The notes under the pieces are model-generated. The model had not been told where the DNA came from. It saw only the letters and a list, made by a program, of their open reading frames with translations, and made no database searches. Shown here piece by piece: positions 53,832-63,872 of a stretch of 64,000 nucleotides of DNA; the first letter of the stretch is position 1, and each line of letters starts with the position of its first letter. The stretch comes from Legionellales bacterium (GTDB lineage Bacteria; Pseudomonadota; Gammaproteobacteria; Legionellales; Legionellaceae), in contig JAPLRK010000072.1 of the NCBI GenBank assembly GCA_026399195.1, positions 50,998 to 114,997 of the forward strand, given 5' to 3'. A program made the position numbers and the translations under genes.

Positions 53832-55706
53832 CTAATGCTTGACGATTTGCGCCATATTTCTGAGATCATTGACATACAAATCATAATCCATCATCCCATA
53901 GTTCGTTTCAATTTGTTGGGTAATGCTTGCGACTTGCTCTTTATCCAACGCACCCAATTTACCGTCATTAATTTTCTTTAATTGGACTAACACAAAGTCG
54001 CCATTATCTAAACTACGCCCATCCTCAGCACCTATTCTCGCTAATCGAAATGCCGTTTCATTGATAGACTCGTGAAGCACATCAGAATCTCTCGGCACAG
54101 CGGTTACTGACTGCCACTTGAGCTGGTTCTGTGTGACGAGTCGGTTCAATTCGGCGGGTCCACTGGCATGAAGCAACTCTTTGCCTAATATCATCGCAGC
54201 GTCTGTAGCCCTTGTTTGTACCAACTTTTCCTTGATGAGAGGAGCAACCTCAGCCAATGTTCTCTGTGCGGCCGGCCAATGTTTATTGACTCGAATCACC
54301 ACAACACTTTCATTACCCATCGGTATAGGGTCACTGTTATTCCCCAAAGTCATCACATCACGCCCAAATGCCACCAAAATAACAGGTTTGGTTTTGGTTA
54401 ATTCACTATCCCCACCCTTTCGAGAAAATGAGCTTGATTCTTGAATAGGCAGTTTCAGTGCTTCGGACACAGGCGTTAGAGAATCAGGCGTTTGATAACT
54501 CAAGTCTGACAATTTCTCTAACATCTCTGCATATTTCGCCTGCGCGGTATCGACCAAAAGTTGTTCTTGAATCGCGCCTTTTACTTGATCTAAAGGCTTA
54601 ACTGCAGCGGGTTTGTAGGCGATGAGCTTAAAGAGTTCATAACCATGAGCTGATTTGATGGGGGGAGAGATTTGACCAACCACCGTTAATTTCACCAACT
54701 CTTTATCATATGCGGTTTGTCCAGCCACAATCCACGGTAAAACCCCACCTTTTAAAGCTGAGATTTTATCATCCGAACGTGCTTTTACTTCCTCTGCAAA
54801 TCGCTCTGGATTTTTTAGCAGCAACTGATAGGTTTCAGTGGCATGCTGTTTCACTCGAGCGTCATCTTCAGTAGAAATATCTTTCGGAAGAGCAAAAAGA
54901 AGATGGGCCACCTGCCATGATGCAGGCGTATAGTAGTTGCTTTGATTGTCTTCATAATAACGTTTGATTTGTGCATCGGATGTATGAATCGAGGCCTTGA
55001 TGTCCGCCATAGATAATCGCAGATAGCCAATACTTACCTTCTCTTCTGAAAGAAATTCAGAGAGATGTTTTTGATAGTATGCGGCGATCTCTTGAGGTGT
55101 CACTTCCACTTGTTTGAGGAAACGAGAAGAAGAAATGGTCAAATAATCATAATCTCTCGTTTGTAGGTACAATTTCACAAATTGATCTAGATCACTAGGC
55201 AACGCAAAGGCTGTCCCAATAAATACAAATCGTTGTTGATTCAATAACATCCCTTGTTGCACTTCTTTTTGAAACGACTCCGGGGTAAACATCGCCCCAT
55301 TTAAGGCTTGCTGATAACGATTTGTAGAAAAATGACCATCTTGCTGAAACTGTGGGATATTTAAGATAGCGGCATTTGCCTGAGCTGCATTCACCTCAAA
55401 GCCACTAGAATGGGCCGCTTCAGTATTAACCACATGAGAGATCATATCGTCCAATACTTGCTGTTTCAATTGGGCTTCAAGCGCTGCCGTTAACAAAGTG
55501 GGATCTCGCATTTGACGTGTTCTACGATAGTTCACCTCAAACGCTTGTTTGGTGATGCCCTGTCCATTCACTTCGACCTCCGCCAATGCGTCTTGATGGG
55601 ATTGAAGATAATAATCAATACCAAAGAGCGTGAACGTGACGGCAATAAGAATGATAACAACCCAAGCAACAACACCCTGTATTCGTTCGTTTAGCTTTTG
55701 CAGCAT
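53832..55706 (-). CDS. ppiD: Periplasmic folding chaperone PpiD (SurA/parvulin type)
   Basis: Membrane-anchored chaperone near the Sec exit that helps outer-membrane proteins fold. 624 residues, equal to E. coli PpiD. The start MLQKLNERIQG with the span VVAWVVIILIAVTFTLFGIDYY is typical. A SurA_N-like helical region follows, then a parvulin domain around residues 265-355 (VAHLLFALPK, KGGVLPWIVAGQ, VGQISPPIKSAHGYELFKL), and a C-terminal helical part. ATG 55706 is chosen by alignment; a 28-codon longer frame is unlikely. It follows hupB and two tRNAs, the usual lon-hupB-ppiD order. Confidence 0.93.
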   Translation of the reverse strand: MLQKLNERIQGVVAWVVIILIAVTFTLFGIDYYLQSHQDALAEVEVNGQGITKQAFEVNYRRTRQMRDPTLLTAALEAQLKQQVLDDMISHVVNTEAAHSSGFEVNAAQANAAILNIPQFQQDGHFSTNRYQQALNGAMFTPESFQKEVQQGMLLNQQRFVFIGTAFALPSDLDQFVKLYLQTRDYDYLTISSSRFLKQVEVTPQEIAAYYQKHLSEFLSEEKVSIGYLRLSMADIKASIHTSDAQIKRYYEDNQSNYYTPASWQVAHLLFALPKDISTEDDARVKQHATETYQLLLKNPERFAEEVKARSDDKISALKGGVLPWIVAGQTAYDKELVKLTVVGQISPPIKSAHGYELFKLIAYKPAAVKPLDQVKGAIQEQLLVDTAQAKYAEMLEKLSDLSYQTPDSLTPVSEALKLPIQESSSFSRKGGDSELTKTKPVILVAFGRDVMTLGNNSDPIPMGNESVVVIRVNKHWPAAQRTLAEVAPLIKEKLVQTRATDAAMILGKELLHASGPAELNRLVTQNQLKWQSVTAVPRDSDVLHESINETAFRLARIGAEDGRSLDNGDFVLVQLKKINDGKLGALDKEQVASITQQIETNYGMMDYDLYVNDLRNMAQIVKH

Positions 55707-55859
55707 GTATGAAGTTCCAAAATGAGTATACCCGAAGACCAGGCTTTCATGAATGTTGGATAAAATATCACATTTGGGTTGTAGGAACAATGCTGCCCTC
55801 TTCCAGGTAGAGACATTTTTTTAGAAAATCCTTTGATGGCGTCATTGTGGGGTTATAGG

Positions 55860-55917
55860 TTGGGCCTTGGCCCAACACAAGTCGTAGCACAGCGTATTTT
55901 GTTGGGCCAAGGCTCAA
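55860..55917. repeat. 18-bp inverted repeat TTGGGCCTTGGCCCAACA
   Basis: Left arm 55860-55877, right arm 55900-55917 with one mismatch, 22-base loop. Each arm itself has an inner dyad (TTGGGCC...GGCCCAA). Lies between ppiD and the terminator of the tRNA pair. Confidence 0.7.
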
Positions 55918-55928
55918 TCTACTTATGA

Positions 55929-55958
55929 TTTAAAAAAAACGCGCCCTAAGGCGCGCTA
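55929..55958 (-). terminator. Rho-independent terminator after tRNA-Asp
   Basis: On the minus strand AGCGCGCC TTAG GGCGCGTT followed by a run of T. It ends the hupB-tRNA-Val-tRNA-Asp transcript. Confidence 0.85.
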
Positions 55959-55961
55959 TGC

Positions 55962-56038
55962 TGGCGGAGTGGACGGGGTTCGAACCCGCGACCCCCGGCG
56001 TGACAGGCCGGTATTCTAACCAACTGAACTACCACTCC
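55962..56038 (-). tRNA. tRNA-Asp (anticodon GTC)
   Basis: 77 bases including CCA. Acceptor GGAGTGG pairs with CCACTCC; anticodon stem CCGGC/GCCGG with loop CTGTCAC gives GTC; T-loop TTCGAAC. Confidence 0.95.
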
Positions 56039-56044
56039 AATTCA

Positions 56045-56120
56045 TGGTGGGTGCTGCAGGGATCGAACCTGCGACCCTCGCCTTGTAAGGGCGATGCTCT
56101 CCCAGCTGAGCTAAGCACCC
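56045..56120 (-). tRNA. tRNA-Val (anticodon TAC)
   Basis: 76 bases including CCA. Acceptor GGGTGCT/AGCACCC; anticodon stem CGCCC/GGGCG with loop TTACAAG-like gives TAC; T-loop TTCGATC. Only 6 bases downstream of hupB. Confidence 0.95.
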
Positions 56121-56126
56121 AGGGAA

Positions 56127-56405
56127 TTATGCTTCTTGTACAGCTTCTTTCAAAGACTTGCCAGCCTTAAATTTCGCAACACGTGAAGCTTTAATCTGTA
56201 TTGTTTGTCCAGTTTGTGGATTGCGACCTGTTCGCGCTGAACGGTTACCTGTTGAAAAAGATCCGAATCCTGGTAAAACCACTTGATCGCCACTTCTCAG
56301 TGTGTCAGTGACAGTAGCCATAAAGGTATCAAGCACTCTGTTCGCATCAGCCTTTGTGACTCCAGAACCATTTGCAATTGCTTCAACCAATTCACTCTTA
56401 TTCAT
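56127..56405 (-). CDS. hupB: DNA-binding protein HU (beta type)
   Basis: Nucleoid protein that bends DNA. 92 residues: MNKSELVEAIANGSGVTKAD, VVLPGFGSFSTGNRSARTGRNPQTGQ arm and KASRVAKFKAGKSLKEAV end. The GRNPQTGxxI arm is diagnostic. GGGGAAAAG before ATG. Its transcript includes tRNA-Val and tRNA-Asp. Confidence 0.96.
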   Translation of the reverse strand: MNKSELVEAIANGSGVTKADANRVLDTFMATVTDTLRSGDQVVLPGFGSFSTGNRSARTGRNPQTGQTIQIKASRVAKFKAGKSLKEAVQEA

Positions 56406-56443
56406 CTTTTCCCCTTAGCGGTTATTCATCCTTACCGGGCTTA

Positions 56444-56472
56444 ATTACATCAGGTAAATCAACCCTAGTCAA
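56444..56472 (-). promoter_or_regulatory. Putative sigma-70 promoter of hupB
   Basis: Minus strand TTGACT (56467-56472), 17-base spacer, TGTAAT (56444-56449). The ATG is 39 bases downstream. Confidence 0.6.
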
Positions 56473-56532
56473 GCTATTACATCCCTGACACCACGCCAGT
56501 AGCGGGCATCGTCGAGAATATACCTTTTATTA

Positions 56533-58865
56533 TTAGGCATGTAAATCATTATTTACTTTTTTTCCCATACTCGTGGTTGGTTCAGGCAAATCTTGCATCA
56601 TTTCTGGACTAACGACCAATGGGCTGCGCTGTAGCGCCAGTTCCAAAACCTGCTCAATGGTCTTCACAGGATGAATGGTTAATTTTCTTAACACATTCTC
56701 TGGAATTTCAGTCAAGTCCTTTTGGTTCTCCTCAGGAATAATCACATGCTTGATCCCTCCCCGATGAGCCGCAAGTAGCTTCTCTTTCAATCCCCCAATA
56801 GGAAGAAGTTGTCCCCGTAAGGTGATCTCACCCGTCATCGCGACATCTGCTTTCACAGGGATCTGCGTGATGGCAGAAACCAACGCTGTACACATGCCAA
56901 TACCAGCACTTGGACCATCTTTTGGCGTCGCCCCCTCAGGCACATGGACATGAAAATCATTTTTTTCATAAAAATCCGCGGGAATGCCAAAACTTTTGGC
57001 GCGACTGCGAACCACGGTCATCGCAGCATGAATTGATTCCTGCATGACCTCACCCAATTGCCCCGTATGCAGCGTTTTACCCTTGCCCTGCATCATGGAC
57101 GCTTCGATGGTGAGCAACTCACCCCCAACACTGGTCCACGCCAGCCCTGTCACTTGACCTATTTGATCATAATTCTCAGCGAGACCATAACGAAATTTTT
57201 TGACCCCTAAATATTTTTCGATGTTCGTACGAGTGACCGTGATTTTTTTAACCCGTTTGCTGGTCACGATATCTTTCACCACCTTGCGGCAAATATGCGC
57301 AATATCACGCTCTAAGTTCCGAACACCCGCCTCACGCGTATAATGGCGCACGATGTCGTGGAGAGCCGTGCGATTCACTTCAATTTCTTCGGTTTTTAAA
57401 CCGTTCAAGGTTAGTTGTTTGGGTACAAGGTAATTTTCAGCAATATGAATTTTCTCATCTTCGGTATATCCCGCGAGCCTTATCACTTCCATCCTATCCA
57501 AAAGAGGCGCAGGAATTTCAAGGGAGTTGGCGGTCGCTATGAACATCACATCACTCAAATCATAGTTGACTTCTAAATAGTGATCGCTGAACGTATGATT
57601 TTGCTCAGGATCAAGCACCTCCAACAAAGCGGAGGCTGGATCACCCCGAAAATCCATGGCCATTTTATCCACTTCATCCAACATAATAAGTGGGTTTTTG
57701 AACGAATAAATGTTCTACCTGTTGCATTCGCGATAGATTGACCCAATGATGTCTTGCCAACCCCAGGTGGGCCCACGAGACAAATAATAGGTCCTTTCAA
57801 ACGCTTGACTCGTTGTTGAACGGCCAGATACTCAAGGATCCGTTCCTTTACTTTTTCCAAGCCATAATGATCTTTGTCGAGCATTTGTTCGGCTTTCATC
57901 AAATCGAAACGAATTTTATTTTTCTTCTTCCAAGGAACTGCCAGCATCCAATCCAAATAATTACGAAGCACCGTTGCTTCCGCAGACATCGGTGGCATCA
58001 TCTTTAGTTTGTGCAATTCAGCCAGTGATTTATCTTTGGCCTCCTTCGACATCCCTGCTTTATGAATGGCTTGCTCTAATTGCTCAATTTCAGTGCCTTC
58101 TTCCGTGATTTCGCCAAGCTCTTTTTGAATCGCCTTCATTTGCTCGTTCAAATAATATTCACGCTGACTTTTTTCCATTTGGCGCTTCACTCGGCCACGC
58201 ACGCGCTTTTCGACTTGTAATAAGTCAATTTCACTTTCAATGAAGGCCATGAGATGTTCTAGACGCGTTCCAACATCCAGACACTCTAATAAATCCTGCT
58301 TATCTTCAATCTTAAGGCTCAAATGCGCGGCAATAGTATCCGCGAGTCGACCTGGCTCGTCGATGCTTGCTAACGAGCTCAAAATTTCTGGTGGGATTTT
58401 TTTATTGAGTTTGATGTACTGTTCAAATTGAGACATGAGCGAACGCATGATGATTTCGATGTCTTTGGGCTTATGAGACTCATTGATCTCTGACATATTC
58501 TCTAACACAGCAGCCATATACCCGGCCTCAACCGAATAAGACACCACTTTGGCACGTTGCTCACCCTCAACAAGTACTTTCACTGTCCCATCGGGCAATT
58601 TCAACAATTGCAACACACTAGATAACGTTCCCACCTCAAACAGATCAGTGGGATCTGGATCATCGTTTGATGATTTTCGTTGGGCGACTAAAAATATTTG
58701 TTTTTCATCAACCATCGCAGCTTCCAGTGCTTTGATTGATTTTTCACGTCCCACAAAAAGAGGGATAACCATGTGAGGATAAATCACCACATCTCTCAAC
58801 GGCAACACAGGGATGCGGGGTGATGCTGGCTTTTCTGTGATGACCAACTCGTTTACTTTTGACAT
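56533..58865 (-). pseudogene. lon: ATP-dependent protease Lon, disrupted by an internal deletion with frameshift
   Basis: Lon degrades misfolded and regulatory proteins. The 5' part (58865 to about 57701, 388 residues) has the N-terminal substrate domain and Walker A ([20 protein letters not shown]). The 3' part carries [10 protein letters not shown] (Walker B), sensor regions, and the Ser-Lys protease with [11 protein letters not shown]. Between FIR and KNPLI about 36 residues (about 106 bp) are missing, including GGVRDEAEIRGHRRTYIGA with pore loop 1, and the frame shifts, so translation ends at 57573. Start ATG 58865 has AAGGA upstream. Its neighbours clpX and hupB are intact. Real loss or assembly collapse cannot be told apart here. 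Confidence 0.85.
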
Positions 58866-58881
58866 CAATAGTCCTTAGGTT

Positions 58882-60156
58882 TTATTCTTGACCACCAGCA
58901 GCTATCTGCTTAGAATCCATCGCCTCATATATCAAAAGAGGTTTTGAGGTGTTATTGACAACATTTTCATCCACAACCACTTTGCTCACCCCTTCCATTG
59001 AAGGCAATTCATACATGGTGTCCAAAAGAATATTCTCGAGCGTCGCACGCAAACCGCGAGCACCTATTTTTCGTGCGAGCGCTTTCTTAGCAATCAAAGT
59101 CAATGCCTCCTCACGAAACTCTAAGTCCACCCCTTCCATTTGAAACAAAGCATGAAATTGTTTGGTTAATGCATTTTTAGGCTGGGTTAGGATTTGAATC
59201 AATGCCGCCTCATCTAATTCATGCAAGGTGGTCACAACCGGTAATCGGCCTACAAATTCAGGAATGAGACCATACTTCACCAAGTCATCAGATTCAAGCG
59301 ACTCCAAAATCCTTTCAAAATCAGCTGATTCTTTTTTGGTTTTCAACTGCGCTGAAAATCCAATGCCGGAGCGATCGGAACGTTCGCGAATCACCTTATC
59401 AAGCCCTGCAAATGCACCCCCACAAATGAACAAAATATTAGAGGTATCGACTTGTAAAAACTCTTGTTGGGGATGTTTTCTCCCCCCTTGCGGCGGGACT
59501 GAAGCAATTGTGCCTTCAATCAACTTCAACAGAGCCTGTTGAACACCCTCCCCTGAGACGTCACGTGTGATGGATGGGTTATCTGATTTACGAGAAATTT
59601 TATCGATTTCATCGATATACACAATCCCTTGTTGCGCCTTATCGATGTCATAGTCACATTTTTGAAGCAGCTTTTGAATGATGTTTTCTACGTCTTCACC
59701 CACGTAACCTGCTTCCGTCAAAGTTGTTGCATCGGCCATGGTGAAGGGTACATTTAAAAATCTAGCAAGCGTTTGTGCCAATAAAGTCTTGCCACTACCT
59801 GTGGGCCCTATCAGTAAAATATTACTTTTACCAAGCTCAATGCCATTCTCTGTTTTATGATTCATTCGCTTATAATGATTATAAACAGCAACAGAGAGCA
59901 CTTTTTTTGCATGGGGTTGTCCAATCACATATTCATCAAGAAATGCTGAAATTTCTTTTGGGGTAGCCAACTTGAAAGCTGTTTCAAGTGGCGCAACAGG
60001 TGCTTCTTCGCGGATGATGTCGTTGCATAATTCTACGCACTCATCACAAACGAAAACAGACGGGCCTGCAATCAATTTTTTCACTTCATTTTGATTTTTG
60101 CCACAAAAAGAACAATACAAAACCTTTTTTCCGTCTCGCATACCACCTTTGCTCAT
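58882..60156 (-). CDS. clpX: ATP-dependent Clp protease ATP-binding subunit ClpX
   Basis: Unfoldase partner of ClpP. 424 residues: N-terminal zinc domain with [11 protein letters not shown] and CDECVELC, then AAA+ with [24 protein letters not shown], the pore loop GYVGEDVE, the ClpP-docking loop (IGFSAQ, the IGF motif) and sensor 2 [12 protein letters not shown]. Start MSKGGMRDG fits the family. 428 bases separate it from clpP, longer than usual. Confidence 0.96.
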   Translation of the reverse strand: MSKGGMRDGKKVLYCSFCGKNQNEVKKLIAGPSVFVCDECVELCNDIIREEAPVAPLETAFKLATPKEISAFLDEYVIGQPHAKKVLSVAVYNHYKRMNHKTENGIELGKSNILLIGPTGSGKTLLAQTLARFLNVPFTMADATTLTEAGYVGEDVENIIQKLLQKCDYDIDKAQQGIVYIDEIDKISRKSDNPSITRDVSGEGVQQALLKLIEGTIASVPPQGGRKHPQQEFLQVDTSNILFICGGAFAGLDKVIRERSDRSGIGFSAQLKTKKESADFERILESLESDDLVKYGLIPEFVGRLPVVTTLHELDEAALIQILTQPKNALTKQFHALFQMEGVDLEFREEALTLIAKKALARKIGARGLRATLENILLDTMYELPSMEGVSKVVVDENVVNNTSKPLLIYEAMDSKQIAAGGQE

Positions 60157-60584
60157 CTAGAAACCCCTCTTAATTGACTAATACGTAACACTTAAAAGAT
60201 AGATATATGGGCCATTTTCAAATTTACAAGGTTTATCTTAGAAAAGGCTGTTGACGTTACGCATGAAGTAGAATTGTACTGAATTTTCTGCTGTATAGAT
60301 AGGTGTCTCCGCCGGAGTACAGGGCAACTGCATTAAAATTTCGAGCATGTTTATGCGCGAATTTAAATCAATCGATCCGAGCAGTGACCGTTGGGGAGCG
60401 AAAATTACGCGCCCTCTGATGGATGCTTTGAACATTTCCGCTCCCTGACGGTCACGGCTCGGATTTTCTGTGCATATATTAGGCGTTTTAATGCGATCGC
60501 CCTGGCCATAGTAAGGATCGCGTCTGAGGAAGCCAGGGCTGGCATCGATGCCGTCGTAGAACACATAGGAGCTGGTGGAAACCT
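60157..60584. other. Long clpP-clpX spacer holding a large imperfect palindrome
   Basis: Contains an inverted repeat with arms 60375-60400 (ATCCGAGCAGTGACCGTTGG...) and 60439-60464 (...CCGTGACCGTC context, ending CGGCTCGGAT), two mismatches, loop of about 38 bases. No convincing gene: the frames crossing it read straight through both arms. It separates clpP from clpX, which are usually adjacent, so it looks like an inserted repeat. Confidence 0.65.
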
Positions 60585-61214
60585 CTACCCAGCTACCATC
60601 GCGTCACGGTCAAATAATACCTTATCAACCAATCCATATTCAGTAGCAGCTTCAGCGCTCATGAAATTATCCCGCTCTGTATCACGCATGATTTGCTCTG
60701 GAGATTTGTTCGTGTGTTTACCCATGATGCAGTTCAAACGCTCGCGAATGGCCATGGTTTCACGGGCATGTATCTCAATGTCCGTCGCTTGACCGCGATA
60801 CCCACCCAAAGGTTGGTGAATCATCACTCTTGAGTTGGGGAGACAAAAACGCTTCCCACTCGCGCCAGCACACAACAACAGTGCTGCGGCACTGGCTGCT
60901 TGTCCAATACACAAGGTGCTCACATCTGGCTTAATAAACTGCATGGTATCATAAATTGCAAGCCCAGCTGTCACAACCCCGCCCGGGGAATTGATATAAA
61001 GAGAAATGTCTTTTTCTGGGTTTTCAGATTCTAAAAACAACAACTGCGCGACCACAAGATTCGCCATGTGGTCTTCAACTTCGCCTAACAAAAAAATGAT
61101 ACGTTCTTTCAAAAGTCTTGAGTAAATATCGTACGAACGTTCCCCACGAGAAGTTTGTTCGATGACCATTGGTACAAGTCCACCCGCATTTCTAATCACG
61201 TCATCTCTCAGCAT
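60585..61214 (-). CDS. clpP: ATP-dependent Clp protease proteolytic subunit
   Basis: Serine peptidase tetradecamer. 209 residues: [31 protein letters not shown], catalytic Ser in [11 protein letters not shown] (usually GQAASMGA), His in [20 protein letters not shown] and Asp in [14 protein letters not shown] 61214 has GGAGC 7 bases upstream; GTG 61220 overlaps the tig stop. Follows tig as usual. Confidence 0.95.
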   Translation of the reverse strand: MLRDDVIRNAGGLVPMVIEQTSRGERSYDIYSRLLKERIIFLLGEVEDHMANLVVAQLLFLESENPEKDISLYINSPGGVVTAGLAIYDTMQFIKPDVSTLCIGQAASAAALLLCAGASGKRFCLPNSRVMIHQPLGGYRGQATDIEIHARETMAIRERLNCIMGKHTNKSPEQIMRDTERDNFMSAEAATEYGLVDKVLFDRDAMVAG

Positions 61215-61216
61215 GC

Positions 61217-62539
61217 TCACGCTCCATGTTCCTTTTTAGGGTTCATTACCGCTTCATAGTCTTTTTTCACTTTCTTAACCTTGGCATCTTCTCGAATTTT
61301 TTCTGCGACCACTTCTTCCAGGACAAGCGCTTCAATTTCAGCCAGACGCTCTTTGTTTCCTTTATACCAAGTCCGTAGTTCGTCAGGACTTTCATAGGCA
61401 CTTGCAAACAATTCAATCATAGCATCCACTCTATCCGGCTGAGCCGTCAACTCATGCTTTTTAACATACTCGGAAAAGAGTAGACCTAAATGAACACGAC
61501 GTCTTGCTTGATCTTCAAACAAATTGCGTGGGAAATCAGGGATTTTTTCATGATCTGAATGGTCATGCCCAAAAACTCGATGATACATCTCATGTTTCAG
61601 ATGCTCAATTTCCTGATCAATCAGAGCCACCGGTAGATCAAATGGATTCAACTCCAACAACTTATCAAATGAGGCATCACGATTCAACGAGCTGATCCGT
61701 CGCGTCAGTTCACGACACATATTTTGTTTGATGTCTTTGGTCAATGCTTCAATCCCACCTTCCGAAATATTAAATTTCTCGGCGAATGATGCATCCAATT
61801 CAGGTCGTTGGCCTTCCAGTACTTTTTTAACGACTACTTTGAATAAGGCTTCTTTACCGGCAAGATCTGGGTGGTTGTAATCTTTAGGGAAAGTCACTGT
61901 GATTTCAGTCTCTTGATTGGGGGTGGCACCCACCAAACCATCTTCAAATCCTGGAATCATCGATCCTGAGCCCAGCACCAATTCGAAGGCTTCTGCTTTT
62001 CCGCCTTCAAAAGGTTCATTTCCCAGTAACCCTTCAAAATCGATAAATACTTTATCACCCATCGATACAACACGTGTGACTTCAGTCCAATTTTTATTTT
62101 GATCGCGAAGTGTATCGATCATCTGCTTCACATCAGCGTCTTTCACAGTAGCCTCAATCATTTCGACTTCGGCTTGGTTTAATTCCTGGATGTTGATCTC
62201 AGGATATACTTCAAAAACAGCACTATATTTGAAATCTTTACCCAATTCCAAATCCTCTGGCTCTACAAAAGGGGAACCAGCTGGGACTAATTTATTGGAC
62301 TTTAGGGCCTCAAACAAGGTGGATTGAACCATTTCTCTTGCAACTTCTTGTCGCACAGTGTCTGAAAATCGCTTAGCTACCACACTGAGTGGCACTTTCC
62401 CCGGGCGAAAACCATCTACTTTCACTTTTCGAGCAAGATTTTGAAGTCGTTGATTGACCTCTTCCTCTATTTTATGGGTAGGTACGGAAACCGACAGCTT
62501 GCGTTCCAATCCCTTCAAAGTCTCGACAGAAACTTGCAT
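61217..62539 (-). CDS. tig: Trigger factor (ribosome-associated chaperone and prolyl isomerase)
   Basis: 440 residues. N-terminal ribosome-binding domain with [15 protein letters not shown] (usual GFRxGKVP signature), FKBP-type PPIase domain ([20 protein letters not shown] then [15 protein letters not shown]), and the C-terminal cradle. First gene of tig-clpP-clpX-lon. A tRNA cluster lies directly upstream. Confidence 0.96.
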   Translation of the reverse strand: MQVSVETLKGLERKLSVSVPTHKIEEEVNQRLQNLARKVKVDGFRPGKVPLSVVAKRFSDTVRQEVAREMVQSTLFEALKSNKLVPAGSPFVEPEDLELGKDFKYSAVFEVYPEINIQELNQAEVEMIEATVKDADVKQMIDTLRDQNKNWTEVTRVVSMGDKVFIDFEGLLGNEPFEGGKAEAFELVLGSGSMIPGFEDGLVGATPNQETEITVTFPKDYNHPDLAGKEALFKVVVKKVLEGQRPELDASFAEKFNISEGGIEALTKDIKQNMCRELTRRISSLNRDASFDKLLELNPFDLPVALIDQEIEHLKHEMYHRVFGHDHSDHEKIPDFPRNLFEDQARRRVHLGLLFSEYVKKHELTAQPDRVDAMIELFASAYESPDELRTWYKGNKERLAEIEALVLEEVVAEKIREDAKVKKVKKDYEAVMNPKKEHGA

Positions 62540-62573
62540 GTATTCACCTCTTGAAATGAGTCATCTATAGTAA

Positions 62574-62658
<85 letters not shown>

Positions 62659-62673
62659 TATCGATGGATAATG

Positions 62674-62750
62674 TGGGGTGAACGATGGGGCTCGAACCCA
62701 CGACAACCGGGATCACAACCCGGGGCTCTACCAGCTGAGCTACGTCCACC
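62674..62750 (-). tRNA. tRNA-His (anticodon GTG)
   Basis: 77 bases including CCA and the extra 5' G(-1) opposite C73. Anticodon loop TTGTGAT; T-loop TTCGAGC. One G-T pair in the acceptor. Confidence 0.95.
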
Positions 62751-62805
62751 ATATTTACTGTGGATCGGCAACATCATATCTTCCGATCCTAACTATTTTG
62801 GCGTT

Positions 62806-62882
62806 TGGTACGCCCGGCAGGACTCGAACCTGCTACCCTCGGCTTAGAAGGCCGATGCTCTATCCAGATGAGCTACGGGCGC
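62806..62882 (-). tRNA. tRNA-Arg (anticodon TCT)
   Basis: 77 bases including CCA. Acceptor GCGCCCG/CGGGCGT (G-T at the end pair); anticodon stem CGGCC/GGCCG-type with loop TTCTAAG gives TCT. Confidence 0.94.
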
Positions 62883-62901
62883 AATATGACCACGATTAAA
62901 T

Positions 62902-62978
62902 TGGTCGGGGTGGAGAGATTCGAACTCCCGACATCCTGCTCCCAAAGCAGGCGCGCTACCAGGCTGCGCTACACCCCG
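62902..62978 (-). tRNA. tRNA-Pro (anticodon TGG)
   Basis: 77 bases including CCA. Acceptor CGGGGTG/CACCCCG; anticodon stem CTGCT/AGCAG with loop TTGGG giving TGG; T-loop TTCGAAT. First tRNA of the cluster Pro-Arg-His-Leu, transcribed towards tig. Confidence 0.95.
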
Positions 62979-63005
62979 TGAACCCGTCTCAAGGACAGAG
63001 CGGAG

Positions 63006-63034
63006 ATGATACTATCAGCAATCCACCAGGTCAA
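63006..63034 (-). promoter_or_regulatory. Promoter of the tRNA-Pro-Arg-His-Leu cluster
   Basis: Minus strand TTGACC (63029-63034), 17-base spacer, TATCAT (63006-63011), then a GC-rich discriminator CTCCGCTC typical of stringently controlled tRNA promoters. tRNA-Pro starts about 28 bases later. Confidence 0.68.
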
Positions 63035-63098
63035 TAAAAAAAGTCAATGGACCGTACTTTTCAATGTAGCGCTCAACAATTGTTCATTAATTAAAAGG

Positions 63099-63518
63099 TC
63101 AACACTCATGGATCTGATTTTCAGGATAAATCACAAGCATTAAGGTTGCCCCCACCATCGCTATAGAAAACCCAATGAAACTCCAAGTGTATAAATGCAG
63201 CCCCAACACCGGATCTCCAAAACCTGTTGGGTCATTGATGTGAAGTAAAATTTGTCTAAGACTCACCGCGGCGCCCACCACTGCACTCACAATAACCATA
63301 GCCCAATGAAGTACACGGTTTCTATACCTCACATTCATCAATAGTGCCAAGCCTATATTAATGAACGCGGCCCGTTGTAATAAACACAGTGGGCAAGGCG
63401 CTTCATGATAGTAAAGTTGCATGAATAAAGCCGCGTTCAAAATGATAAAAACAGCGACGATACCAATCATCGTATCAATCAATTCGAACTTGTTCAGAAA
63501 CACCTGCCATTTCTTCAT
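63099..63518 (-). CDS. DsbB-family disulfide oxidoreductase-like membrane protein
   Basis: 139 residues, four predicted spans. The first periplasmic pair is present as APCPLCLLQR (C42, C45). The second pair of E. coli DsbB (periplasmic loop 2) is absent: that loop reads DPTGFGDPVLGLHLYTWSF, and the only other Cys is the final residue. It belongs to a DsbB-like subgroup seen next to a small DUF5993-type protein. ATG 63518 is preceded by GGAGATTTC. Quinone reduction and its DsbA partner remain inferred. Confidence 0.78.
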   Translation of the reverse strand: MKKWQVFLNKFELIDTMIGIVAVFIILNAALFMQLYYHEAPCPLCLLQRAAFINIGLALLMNVRYRNRVLHWAMVIVSAVVGAAVSLRQILLHINDPTGFGDPVLGLHLYTWSFIGFSIAMVGATLMLVIYPENQIHEC

Positions 63519-63531
63519 GAAATCTCCTGAT

Positions 63532-63735
63532 CTAAAAATAAAGAGGCAGAACATCGGTGCTGTCATGCCACAGAGAAAGAAGAATGGCGACACAAATGAG
63601 CATCAGTAATACTGAGATAAGGGTGGGAGGCCATATCCCCAGAATACAGCTTGATTTCGGCAAAAAAATAAGAGCAAAAGTAAAAAATTGTGCTAGGAAA
63701 ATAGGCCAGACGATCCAATCTGTGGGCATGATCAT
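63532..63735 (-). CDS. Small membrane protein, DUF5993-like
   Basis: 67 residues with two hydrophobic spans (IFLAQFFTFALIFLP; TLISVLLMLICVAILLSLW) and the ending HDSTDVLPLYF, close to the HHATDxLxLxF end of the DUF5993 family. It sits 13 bases before the DsbB-like gene, the usual pairing, and may assist it. Confidence 0.6.
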   Translation of the reverse strand: MIMPTDWIVWPIFLAQFFTFALIFLPKSSCILGIWPPTLISVLLMLICVAILLSLWHDSTDVLPLYF

Positions 63736-63821
63736 TCCTTGTTATTTTGGAGCCATACAGCTCGTCTTACAGTGTATACTGAACGCAGTATAGATGAGAA
63801 GTCGTATTTTCTTGATAACAT

Positions 63822-63872
63822 TTAAGGCTCGGGAGCGAAGTAACTTCCTGTTTTTGCGCTCCCGATCCTTAA
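63822..63872. repeat. Composite repeat, shortened copy of the secD-secF palindrome
   Basis: TTAAGGCTCGGGAGCG on the left and CGCTCCCGATCCTTAA on the right surround AAGTAACTTCCTGTTTTTG. Compared with 3901-3967, most of the right inner arm is missing. Confidence 0.72.

Noticed and set aside
60238..60564. 108-residue frame on the minus strand between clpX and clpP
   Set aside because: It reads through both arms of a large palindrome, has no ribosome site and no recognisable domain; treated as repeat sequence.
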